A stretch of DNA of 7,474 nucleotides from Candidatus Mesolinea sp. UBA5823 (GTDB lineage: Bacteria > Chloroflexota > Anaerolineae > Anaerolineales > Anaerolineaceae): the NCBI GenBank assembly GCA_002417685.1, contig DICP01000118.1:4618-12091 (forward strand), read 5' to 3'. Within the stretch, counting starts at the first letter, position 1. Every line of letters begins with the position of its first letter. The notes below the pieces were generated by a model. The model saw nothing but the letters and a program-made list of their open reading frames with translations. It made no database searches and had not been told where the DNA came from. Positions 1 to 6,464 of this stretch are shown in pieces. The position numbers were made by a program, and so were the translations under genes.

Positions 1-1044
1 AATCTGGAAAGCCAATACCCTCAAATAAACAGCCGCCCCATCTACTTCGTTTCCTCTAATACTCATAGCCTTGCAAACATCCTTTCTGGCTTTGCCTTGA
101 GCAAACAAGAAGAACTTATCGATTTCATTGAAGAAGCCGATCAAGAATCATTACGCGAGGAATGGGAGAATATCAAGAGCCAAACGGTGCCAGTAAGCCA
201 GCAAAACTTTTTCTATTACGTCATGAAGAAGTATCAATCTACGCCTAAAGGTAAAGCCCTGATCCAAGAACAAATCGCCTTTGAACGTAAGCGCGGCATA
301 TACCGTTTTCCCAGCGTGCATGCCTTTGATATCGAAGCACAAGTGTTTGATCTCTCTCTGCTGGATCCACAAAGTATTGACCCACGCATCGCGCCTTGCG
401 CACAGCCTGGCTGCGCGGAGTGGGAATTCCTCAGGCAAAGCGATGCCATCATCATCAACATCGATTATCCCTTAGGCTTTGGGGCATATCACCTTCTCAC
501 CAAGATTGCTGAAAATACGAGCCAGATTTTAGGAATTTACGTCATGGGAAAAGCTGCCAGCCTCAATGGTGTACGCGGCGATGTGATCTTACCAAATGTC
601 GTCTACGATGAACACAGCAAGAATACCTACCTCTTTAATAATCCTTTCCAAGCTGCGGATGTTTCACCCTACCTCATCTTCGGAACCGTTTTGGATAACC
701 AAAAAGCAGTCTCCGTTTGGGGAACCTTCCTCCAAAACGCCACGATTATGGATGTAGTTTACCGCGAGGGGTATACCGACATCGAGATGGAGGCTGGTCC
801 TTATCTTTCTGCTGTCTATGAGCTCTTTCGCCCCCAACGCCATCCAGTAAATGAAATAGTCAATCTCCATAAAATACCTTTTGACGTAGGAATCCTGCAC
901 TATGCTTCTGATACCCCCATGACCAAAGGGAGAAACTTGGGTGCAGGCGCACTCTCTTACTTTGGTATGGATTCAACTTACGGGGTTTCACTCGCCATCT
1001 TACGCCGGATCATGCAGCTCGAATCGCAGCGAATTTCTGCCTAG
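1..1044 (+). CDS. Unrecognised protein, 5'-truncated, with nucleoside-phosphorylase-like C-terminal half
   Basis: The frame is open from base 1 to the TAG at 1042-1044, so 347 residues are visible and the true start lies upstream of the window. A TTG at 97 is the first plausible start inside the window, but it has no Shine-Dalgarno sequence and the 32 codons before it read as normal protein (RPIYFVSSNTHSLANIL). I do not recognise the family by name. Two motifs resemble the purine/uridine phosphorylase and MTA/SAH nucleosidase superfamily. One is a hydrophobic strand followed by a small-residue stretch and GDVILP at nt 532-594, like the family's G-x-GG-hN-x-GDVVIP region. The other is DIEMEAG at nt 778-798, like the nucleoside-binding (V/D)xEMEA motif. 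The N-terminal part is acidic and probably helical. No signal peptide or membrane segment is visible. The gene converges on valS, 65 bp away. That this is a real gene is fairly sure; the enzymatic role is inference only, and a non-catalytic relative is possible. Confidence 0.8.
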   Translation, partial: NLESQYPQINSRPIYFVSSNTHSLANILSGFALSKQEELIDFIEEADQESLREEWENIKSQTVPVSQQNFFYYVMKKYQSTPKGKALIQEQIAFERKRGIYRFPSVHAFDIEAQVFDLSLLDPQSIDPRIAPCAQPGCAEWEFLRQSDAIIINIDYPLGFGAYHLLTKIAENTSQILGIYVMGKAASLNGVRGDVILPNVVYDEHSKNTYLFNNPFQAADVSPYLIFGTVLDNQKAVSVWGTFLQNATIMDVVYREGYTDIEMEAGPYLSAVYELFRPQRHPVNEIVNLHKIPFDVGILHYASDTPMTKGRNLGAGALSYFGMDSTYGVSLAILRRIMQLESQRISA

Positions 1045-1058
1045 CGATAATAACAAAA

Positions 1059-1095
1059 GAGAGTAGGAGATGCGACCAACACATCTCCTACTTTT
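1059..1095. terminator. Bidirectional intrinsic terminator between convergent genes
   Basis: A perfect 11-bp inverted repeat (AGTAGGAGATG at 1062-1072, CATCTCCTACT at 1082-1092) encloses a 9-nt loop. It can be lengthened by G-U and A-U pairs to 1059/1095. On the plus strand the stem runs into TTTTATTTT, a U-tract that serves the upstream gene ending at 1044. On the minus strand the stem is followed by a weaker pyrimidine-rich run containing TTTT, which could serve valS, whose stop codon is at 1110-1112. Termination is stronger in the plus direction on this reading. Confidence 0.85.
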
Positions 1096-1109
1096 ATTTT
1101 CTGCAATTT

Positions 1110-3803
1110 TTATTGAGAGAGCTGCTCACGAATTTTTTGCGCACTAACGCGATACCCTTCTAATTTTTCGCGTTCCGCATCGACTATTTTAGCCGGCGCC
1201 TTTTGGGCAAATGGACCCGCAAGCAGAGCTTCTAAGCGCGCAATCTGATTCTCTAATTCCTGTAATTCTTTTTTCAACCGCCCACGCTCAGCCTCATCAT
1301 CCCCGCCACCAGCAATGTTGAGAAAAACTTCCACCTCATTAACTACCAAGCTAACCATGCCTTCCATGTCATCTGGTTTGCGCGTGTATATGCGGGTTTC
1401 TTCCTCTTCCAGCCCAGCTAAGTCGCAAAGGACCAGCTTTTGGGACTCTAGCAATATCTGTAAATTCTCCGAGACTAAAACAGCTTCCAGCTTGCGTGCC
1501 GGCGCGATCTTATACTCTGATCGAATATTGCGGATACCGCGGACAATCTCTTGTATCAAGCTGAAATCCTTGATGAATTCTTCATCCCAACCATCCAAAA
1601 CGTGGCGTTCAGGCCATTTTGCAACAATCAATGCTTCTTCCCAGCCAGAGGGCGAAATAGCCGGTAAACCTGCATTCATACAGGCTTCTTTCAGATAACT
1701 CCACAGCGCCTCGGTAACGAATGGAGTGTAGGGGTGGAGCAAGCGCAACATATTATCCAGTACCCGCGCCAATCCAAAAGCGGTAAAGTATGCCCGTGAG
1801 CCGTCCTGCGCTAACTGCCGTTTTGAGATCTCAATGTACCAATCGGCGAAATCATTCCAAAGGAATTCATAAATTTGCCTGCCGGCTTCCCCGAACTGAT
1901 AATTTTCGAATAAATCATTAACGTTATTGACCACTTGCTTCATGCGTGCCCAAATCCAGGAATCCGGCAAGGTTGAGATTGGCTCTTCAGTTGGTTTCTC
2001 GCCAGCTCTATCGATGGCACTGATCACGAAGCGCCCAATATTCCAGACTTTATTGGTAAAGTTGCGGTTGGCTTCCACTTTTTTAGCCGAGACATTCATA
2101 TCATTGCCCGGTGTGGAACCGACCAGCAATGTAAAGCGTAATGCATCCGTGCCCATTGCGTCCATAAGCTCTAGTGGGTCGATGACGTTACCTTTGGTCT
2201 TGCTCATCTTCTCGCCATTTTCATCACGAATGATGCCATGTAAATAGACGGTATGGAAAGGCGCTTTTCCCGTGAATTCCAGTGCATCCATAATCATACG
2301 AGCCACCCAGAAGAAGATGATGTCATACCCTGTCTCCATGACCGAGGTGGGATAAAAGTACTTATAATCAGAGGTTTCATCTGGCCAGCCAAACACCGAG
2401 AAAGGCCACAGCCCCGAGGAGAACCAAGTATCCAATACATCCGGATCCTGTTCCAATTTAGTACTGCCACACTTGGGGCATTGCGTTGGCGTCTCGCGCG
2501 CCACAATCGTTTCTCCGCAATCCTGGCAATACCAGACTGGAATGCGATGCCCCCACCACAGCTGCCGGCTGATGCACCAATCCTGAATGTTATCCATCCA
2601 ATTGTAAAAAATCTTGGTAAAACGCTCCGGGACAAAAATGATCTCACCTCCTTCCACAGCCGCTTTAGCTTTTTGCGCGAGGGAATCCATCTTAACGAAC
2701 CATTGGGTCGAAACCAACGGCTCGATAATCTCACCTCCGCGCATCGATCGTGGCACATTTAGCATGTAGGGTTCTTCTTTGATCACCAAGCCTTGATCCC
2801 GCATGTCTTCCCAGAGCTTCTTGCGAGCTTCAAAACGGTCTAAGCCAGTGTAGGGTCCTGCATTTTCATTGAGGGTTGCATCTTTATTTAAGATGTTGAT
2901 TAACGCTAAATTATGACGCTGACCAATCTCGTAGTCATGTGGGTCGTGCCCAGGTGTGATTTTCAGCGCACCCGTACCAAATTCACGCTCCACGTAGTCA
3001 TCTGCGATCACCGGAATTGCTCTGCCAATAATGGGCACAACTACCTGCTTGCCTACAAGTTTTTGATAGCGAGGATCATCGGGATGAACTGCCACAGCAG
3101 TATCGCCTAAGATGGTTTCTGGCCGAGTGGTTGCGACGGGAATGTACTCCCCCGAGTCATCGGCTAACATGTACTTGAAGTAATACAGGGTACCTGGTTC
3201 CTCAGAATATTCAACTTCCAAATCAGATACAGCAGTCATCAACCCAGGCGACCAATTAATCATGCGTGGACCGCGGTAGATCAATCCTTTTTCATAAAGG
3301 CGCACAAAAGCCTCACGCACGGCGCGCGAAAGCCCTGGGTCGAGGGTAAAGCGCTCACGCTCCCAATCACAACTGGCGCCTAATTGCCGGATCTGCTGGG
3401 TAATTTGGCTGCCATATTGCTCTTTCCATTGCCAAACACGTTGTTCAAAAGCTTCCCGCCCTAAATCTGCCTTGGTCAAGCCTTCCTTCGCCAATTGCTT
3501 TTCAACTTGCAATTGTGTAGCAATTCCCGCATGATCGGTGCCTGGCACCCAAAGCGTCGGCTCACCCTTCATGCGGTGGTAACGGATCATCAGGTCTTCC
3601 ATGGCGACGAAAAGAGCATGCCCTAAGTGCAGCGCGCCAGTAATATTAGGCGGTGGCATTACAATCACAAACGGCTGGATCGTTGGGTTGAACCCAAGTT
3701 TATTCGGGTCGTTCCAAGGCTTGAAGTAGCCTTTGCTCTCCCAATCCCGATAGATCTTCTCCTCGTAATCATGAAAATCATAAGCTTTTGGCAGTTCTGT
3801 CAT
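1110..3803 (-). CDS. valS: Valyl-tRNA synthetase
   Basis: This 897-residue cytoplasmic class Ia synthetase joins valine to tRNA-Val using ATP. The catalytic core shows PPPN (50-53) and the HIGH motif as HLGH (59-62). The CP1 editing domain, which removes mischarged threonine, shows TTRPET (225-230) and TPGHDPHDYEIG (283-294). A zinc-ribbon insertion has Cys426, Cys429, Cys442 and Cys445. The signature WxSSGLWPFS-like segment lies near 460-469. The KMSKS loop reads KMSKT (532-536), a conservative last-position change. The anticodon-binding helical domain follows. The last 60 or so residues form the charged Leu/Glu/Lys/Arg coiled-coil arm typical of ValRS that contacts tRNA. Length is normal for bacterial ValRS and all domains are intact. 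ATG at 3803-3801 is preceded by AAGGAGG at 3814-3808, four bases away, which fixes the start. A T-box leader upstream controls expression. The LeuRS and IleRS alternatives are excluded by the editing and zinc-domain arrangement, the C-terminal coiled coil and the Val-specific T-box. Confidence 0.97.
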   Translation of the reverse strand: MTELPKAYDFHDYEEKIYRDWESKGYFKPWNDPNKLGFNPTIQPFVIVMPPPNITGALHLGHALFVAMEDLMIRYHRMKGEPTLWVPGTDHAGIATQLQVEKQLAKEGLTKADLGREAFEQRVWQWKEQYGSQITQQIRQLGASCDWERERFTLDPGLSRAVREAFVRLYEKGLIYRGPRMINWSPGLMTAVSDLEVEYSEEPGTLYYFKYMLADDSGEYIPVATTRPETILGDTAVAVHPDDPRYQKLVGKQVVVPIIGRAIPVIADDYVEREFGTGALKITPGHDPHDYEIGQRHNLALINILNKDATLNENAGPYTGLDRFEARKKLWEDMRDQGLVIKEEPYMLNVPRSMRGGEIIEPLVSTQWFVKMDSLAQKAKAAVEGGEIIFVPERFTKIFYNWMDNIQDWCISRQLWWGHRIPVWYCQDCGETIVARETPTQCPKCGSTKLEQDPDVLDTWFSSGLWPFSVFGWPDETSDYKYFYPTSVMETGYDIIFFWVARMIMDALEFTGKAPFHTVYLHGIIRDENGEKMSKTKGNVIDPLELMDAMGTDALRFTLLVGSTPGNDMNVSAKKVEANRNFTNKVWNIGRFVISAIDRAGEKPTEEPISTLPDSWIWARMKQVVNNVNDLFENYQFGEAGRQIYEFLWNDFADWYIEISKRQLAQDGSRAYFTAFGLARVLDNMLRLLHPYTPFVTEALWSYLKEACMNAGLPAISPSGWEEALIVAKWPERHVLDGWDEEFIKDFSLIQEIVRGIRNIRSEYKIAPARKLEAVLVSENLQILLESQKLVLCDLAGLEEEETRIYTRKPDDMEGMVSLVVNEVEVFLNIAGGGDDEAERGRLKKELQELENQIARLEALLAGPFAQKAPAKIVDAEREKLEGYRVSAQKIREQLSQ

Positions 3804-3823
3804 GATGCCTCCTTCATAAATTT

Positions 3824-3859
3824 AAATAAAAAACTTTCGCACGTTGAGGGCGAAAGTTT
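3824..3859 (-). terminator. T-box-controlled intrinsic terminator of the valS leader
   Basis: AAACTTTCGC (3859-3850) and GCGAAAGTTT (3840-3831) form a perfect 10-bp stem around a 9-nt loop, followed by TTTATTT on the minus strand. It lies between the T-box core and the valS ribosome binding site. It should form when tRNA-Val is charged and stop transcription before valS. Confidence 0.93.
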
Positions 3860-4060
3860 GCTTCCGTGGTACCACCTCAATTCACTGGCCTATACCAGTG
3901 CACTTGGGTTGCGCGTTAACGGGCGCTCCCGAGCTGTTCTACTCTCCTCTCAGGATTTCTTCAGCTGCTCTCACGGCGACTTCATCTCGGTCCTTGTGCT
4001 CTGGATAGTCTCAGCCTTTCCCATCCATCTCTGTGGGCCAGCCCGGATTACTCCTCCGTG
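3826..4060 (-). promoter_or_regulatory. T-box riboswitch, valine (GUC specifier), upstream of valS
   Basis: The leader RNA senses uncharged tRNA-Val and allows transcription into valS. Reading the minus strand: the base of Stem I is CACGG (4060-4056) paired with CCGTG (3976-3972). The distal arm is TGGATGG (4027-4021) with CTATCCA (4008-4002), closing a 12-nt loop that holds a GCTG (GNTG-like) box. The specifier loop reads GAA-GTC-G with GTC at 3980-3978, a valine codon. Stem II is likely AGCTG/CAGCT (3966-3962 with 3936-3932). A GC-rich GCGC/GCGC stem with flanking GGG/CCC (3930-3906) matches the usual Stem II A/B position. Stem III is CACTGG/CCAGTG (3900-3883). The conserved T-box core is GAGGTGGTACCACGG (3878-3864). 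TGGT at 3874-3871 is complementary to an ACCA tRNA 3' end, as expected for tRNA-Val with discriminator A. The overlapping terminator shows control at transcription rather than translation. Confidence 0.95.
3844..3880 (-). promoter_or_regulatory. T-box antiterminator
   Basis: Helix A1 is TTGAGG (3880-3875) paired with CCTCAA (3849-3844). Helix A2 is CGGAAG (3866-3861) paired with CTTTCG (3856-3851), with one G-U pair and a CAAA loop. Between them on the 5' side lies the bulge TGGTACC plus A (3874-3867), whose first four bases bind the tRNA acceptor end. The 3' strands of both helices use bases that the terminator hairpin otherwise occupies (stem arm 3859-3850 and its loop), so the two folds exclude each other. 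Confidence 0.92.
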
Positions 4061-4066
4061 TGCATT

Positions 4067-4096
4067 ATTATATCATATTCATTATCCAGTGGTTAA
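4067..4096 (-). promoter_or_regulatory. Candidate valS promoter overlapping the gmd 3' end
   Basis: A perfect TATAAT -10 box lies at 4072-4067. A weak -35, TTAACC (4096-4091, four of six matches), sits 18 bp upstream and inside the last codons of gmd. Predicted initiation near 4060 coincides with the first paired base of Stem I of the T-box, which supports the assignment. Confidence 0.65.
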
Positions 4097-5164
4097 TTGA
4101 TCCATACTAATCACTTGGTCTTCCCAGCGGTGCCAGTTTCCAAACTTTTCATCCACGATTCGTTTGCCCTCCCCAGGGATGCTCAGACCAGCCAGCTCAA
4201 GGTCGGCATCAACCATGATGCGCACCAACTCGTGGAATTTCACTTTTGGCTCCCAGCCTAGTTTTGTGCGTGCTTTGGTCGGGTCGCAGAGTAAATAGTC
4301 CACTTCAGTGGGTCGGAAATATCGCGGGTCAATTTCCACATACTTATGCCAATCCATGTCTACATAACCAAAAGCTTCATCCAGAAAATCGCGGACGGAG
4401 TGCGCTTCACCCGTGCCAATCACAAAATCATCGGGTTCATCCTGTTGCAGTAGCAAGTGCATCATCTCTAAATATTCTGGGGCATAACCCCAATCCCGTT
4501 TGGCATCTAAATTACCCAAGAAAAGTTTGCTTTGCTTGCCAGCTCGGATTGCAGCCACAGCCCGCGTAATTTTACGCGTCACAAAGGTCTCCCCCCGGCG
4601 CGGTGACTCATGGTTGAAAAGAATACCATTAACGGTATACATGCCATAAGCTTCACGATAGTTGTTTGCCATCCAATAGGCGTACAACTTGGCTGCAGCA
4701 TACGGGCTGCGCGGGTGGAAAGGCGTTTCCTCATTTTGCGGTGGTTTGGCATCCCCAAAAAGCTCACTGGAAGAAGCCTGATAAAAGCGCGTTTTCAAGC
4801 CGCTTTTACGAATAGCTTCCAAAATACGCGTAGTGCCGATGCCGGTAATATTGCCGGTATATTCGGGCATATCAAAGCTGACGCGCACATGGCTCTGCGC
4901 TGCGAGATGGTAGATCTCATCGGGCTTGGTCGTGTAAATCACATCCAATAAGGTGTCCGTAGCACCCATATCACCATAGTGGAGGAATAACTTAGGAAGG
5001 TCCCCATTGCCATGTGGGTCGTGATAAAGGTGGTCGATGCGCCGGGTATTGAAAGTGCTGGCACGCCGGATAAGGCCATGCACCTCATATCCTTGACTGA
5101 GCAATAGCTCGGCTAAGTATGAGCCATCTTGGCCAGTAATACCCGTAATTAAAGCTGTTTTCAT
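4082..5164 (-). CDS. gmd: GDP-mannose 4,6-dehydratase
   Basis: This cytoplasmic enzyme converts GDP-D-mannose to GDP-4-dehydro-6-deoxy-D-mannose, the precursor of GDP-fucose, GDP-rhamnose and related sugars for glycans. It is an extended short-chain dehydrogenase with a Rossmann NADP site, TGITGQDG (7-14). Catalytic residues are visible: SSSE (131-134) with Glu134, and the YxxxK pair Tyr155/Lys159 in SPYAAAK. Substrate-loop motifs are NHESPRRGETFVTRKIT (from 184) and LGNLDAKRDWGYAPEY. Length is 360 residues, normal for Gmd. I chose the ATG at 5164-5162 (MKTALITG) because GAGG at 5174-5171 lies six bases before it and family members begin this way. ATGs at 5176 and 5167 are in frame, but the first has no ribosome site and overlaps this one. 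It has its own strong promoter just upstream. No GDP-fucose synthase, reductase or glycosyltransferase gene is adjacent, so the final sugar cannot be told. Confidence 0.96.
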   Translation of the reverse strand: MKTALITGITGQDGSYLAELLLSQGYEVHGLIRRASTFNTRRIDHLYHDPHGNGDLPKLFLHYGDMGATDTLLDVIYTTKPDEIYHLAAQSHVRVSFDMPEYTGNITGIGTTRILEAIRKSGLKTRFYQASSSELFGDAKPPQNEETPFHPRSPYAAAKLYAYWMANNYREAYGMYTVNGILFNHESPRRGETFVTRKITRAVAAIRAGKQSKLFLGNLDAKRDWGYAPEYLEMMHLLLQQDEPDDFVIGTGEAHSVRDFLDEAFGYVDMDWHKYVEIDPRYFRPTEVDYLLCDPTKARTKLGWEPKVKFHELVRIMVDADLELAGLSIPGEGKRIVDEKFGNWHRWEDQVISMDQLTTG

Positions 5165-5170
5165 CATAAA

Positions 5171-5174
5171 CCTC
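5171..5174 (-). promoter_or_regulatory. Ribosome binding site deciding the gmd start
   Basis: GAGG on the minus strand lies six bases before the ATG at 5164 and three before the ATG at 5167. Its first base is the last base of the further upstream in-frame ATG at 5176-5174. That upstream ATG has only A/T-rich sequence before it. This favours the shorter protein. Confidence 0.65.
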
Positions 5175-5192
5175 ATTAAAATTTTCAGCGCA

Positions 5193-5220
5193 AGTATACC
5201 ATCCCGCTCAAAGCTGTCAA
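5193..5220 (-). promoter_or_regulatory. Sigma-70-type promoter of gmd
   Basis: TTGACA (5220-5215) is a perfect -35. TATACT (5198-5193) is a -10 with five of six matches, after a 16-bp spacer. A TGG directly before the -10 gives an extended -10 element. Predicted initiation is near 5186, leaving a leader of roughly 20 nt before the chosen ATG. The promoter lies wholly in the glpX-gmd gap. Confidence 0.85.
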
Positions 5221-5245
5221 AACAGGCATAGACCGATTGCGTTGA

Positions 5246-6274
5246 TCACCACAAACGAAATTCACTCCCTTGGCGCACAAAAGTATCCCCATCCAGCACG
5301 TGAGTGGTTGGTACGAAATTCATGAAGCCATTGGATATAACTAAACTATTGGTTTTAGCCCCTCCAGGGAAAAAGCTAACCCCTTCCAGCACTGCTTTGG
5401 TTGTGGTCAAAATCGGTGTCACCGCAGTGGCGCAAAAAATCAGGTTTTTACCGGGGGCGAGCGTTTCCGGTGTGTAAACTTGATCCAACTTGATGCCCAT
5501 GCGCAGTAAACGCTCCCGATCAGCGTCATTTTTAGGCTTGAAGACCGCTTGCATCCCACCGCCCAGCAGCTTGATGGCAGTTGCCGAGATAACGCCTTCG
5601 GGCGCCGCGCCGATTCCCATCACCGCATGCACCCCCGCACCTTTAAAACAAGTAAATATACAGGGCATCAAATCACCGTCAGCAATCAGATTGACCCGTG
5701 CACCCGTCGCCCGCACCCTGCGGATCAGCTCTTCATGCCGCGGTCGATCAAGGATGGTCACTGTGAGCTGTGAGAGATCTTCGCGACCTAAGGCTTTGGC
5801 GATGCGGTAAATATTTTCTTCAGGTGGCTGCAAAATATCGATATAGGGCGCAGCTTCCTTCCCCACGCAGAGCTTGTCCATATAAGTATCCGAGGCTTCG
5901 ATCAGCCCGCCTTGTGGCGAAGCTGCCAGCACGCACACCGCGCCAGGCTTCAGGTCAGCGGTCGCATTCGTGTTTTCGAGCGGATCCACCGCAATATCAA
6001 TACTAATATGTCCTCTACCTAATCGCTCCCCGATAAAGAGCATCGGCGCATCATCACGCTCCCCTTCACCAATCTTGATATTACTTTGGAAACCCGTCAT
6101 ATGATCAAGCGTACTGCGCATTGCATCCACAGCTGCTTGATCGGCTAAGTTTTTATCCCCCTTCCCCGCTTTTCGGGCTGCAGCTATGGCAGCGTTCTGG
6201 GTGACTTCCAGAAGTTGCCACGAGAGGTGCATAAACGCATCCTGAAGGCTATTTCTACCTTGTTCCTGTTCCAT
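5246..6274 (-). CDS. glpX: Fructose-1,6-bisphosphatase class II (GlpX type)
   Basis: This cytoplasmic gluconeogenic phosphatase removes the 1-phosphate of fructose-1,6-bisphosphate using divalent metal. The 342 residues span the full family length. Compared from memory with E. coli GlpX, the metal ligands are present: Asp45 in KNLADQAAVD, Glu70 in IGEGERDDAPML, Asp97 and Glu100 in VDPLENTN, and Glu226 in GAAPEGVISA. Other family signatures are TVTILDRPRH (171-180), IADGDL (197-202) and the final TTTKAVLEGV region. One oddity is N101 where E. coli has glycine (DPIEGT). ATG at 6274-6272 is preceded by AGGAG at 6283-6279, four bases away. gmd follows 81 bp downstream on the same strand but has its own promoter, and no terminator is seen between them. 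Fructose-6-phosphate made here can feed GDP-mannose synthesis and hence Gmd; that link is inference. An inositol-monophosphatase relative is less likely given the GlpX-specific motifs. Confidence 0.95.
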   Translation of the reverse strand: MEQEQGRNSLQDAFMHLSWQLLEVTQNAAIAAARKAGKGDKNLADQAAVDAMRSTLDHMTGFQSNIKIGEGERDDAPMLFIGERLGRGHISIDIAVDPLENTNATADLKPGAVCVLAASPQGGLIEASDTYMDKLCVGKEAAPYIDILQPPEENIYRIAKALGREDLSQLTVTILDRPRHEELIRRVRATGARVNLIADGDLMPCIFTCFKGAGVHAVMGIGAAPEGVISATAIKLLGGGMQAVFKPKNDADRERLLRMGIKLDQVYTPETLAPGKNLIFCATAVTPILTTTKAVLEGVSFFPGGAKTNSLVISNGFMNFVPTTHVLDGDTFVRQGSEFRLW

Positions 6275-6310
6275 TTTTCTCCTTTTTTGGTGAGTAGGAT
6301 TAATTGCTAA

Positions 6311-6322
6311 TAGCCACGGCTA
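6311..6322. repeat. Short inverted repeat in the glpX leader
   Basis: TAGCC-AC-GGCTA, a 5-bp perfect inverted repeat with a 2-bp centre, about 37 bp upstream of the glpX start. It overlaps a second possible hairpin (CGGCT at 6317-6321 with AGCCG at 6329-6333). It may be an operator half-site arrangement or a leader hairpin. It is short enough to be chance. Confidence 0.3.
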
Positions 6323-6378
6323 AACTCAAGCCGAGCCGAACCAAAAAACTATACTTCGCAATTTATTGGGAAAACGAA

Positions 6379-6395
6379 GCAGAATAATATTCTGC
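6379..6395. promoter_or_regulatory. Palindrome, candidate operator
   Basis: GCAGAAT-AAT-ATTCTGC is a perfect 7-bp inverted repeat with a 3-bp A/T centre, a form common for dimeric repressor sites. It lies downstream of the putative glpX start point and about 145 bp upstream of the transporter gene's ATG. No regulator gene is in the window, so the binding protein is unknown. Confidence 0.4.
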
Positions 6396-6464
6396 ATGTG
6401 TTGAGGCTCTAGTTTTACGACGTATCGCCGCAATGGAACACTCCTCATCTTGTTAATAATTAGT

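Noticed and set aside
151..438. Minus-strand open frames within the first gene (also 664-900)
   Set aside because: No start signals; they overlap the plus-strand frame, which is continuous through 1044.
532..798. Firm assignment of the first gene as a purine nucleoside phosphorylase
   Set aside because: Only two motifs match, and the N-terminus is missing; the resemblance is kept as a hypothesis, not a name.
2196..2210. KMSKT instead of KMSKS in ValRS as a functional defect
   Set aside because: Ser-to-Thr at the last position is conservative and the rest of the enzyme is intact; not evidence of inactivation.
2253..2762. Long open frames antisense to, or out of frame with, valS (also 2294-2758 and 1315-1698)
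   Set aside because: They lie inside a full-length valS with intact motifs, have no ribosome binding sites and give compositionally odd proteins; they are by-products of valS codon use.
3826..4081. tRNA gene or small protein gene in the valS-gmd gap
   Set aside because: The inverted repeats do not make a cloverleaf and are fully explained by T-box stems, antiterminator and terminator.
3627..4100. Plus-strand open frame across the valS start and its leader
   Set aside because: It covers a structured T-box leader on the other strand and the valS 5' end; no ribosome site or recognisable domain.
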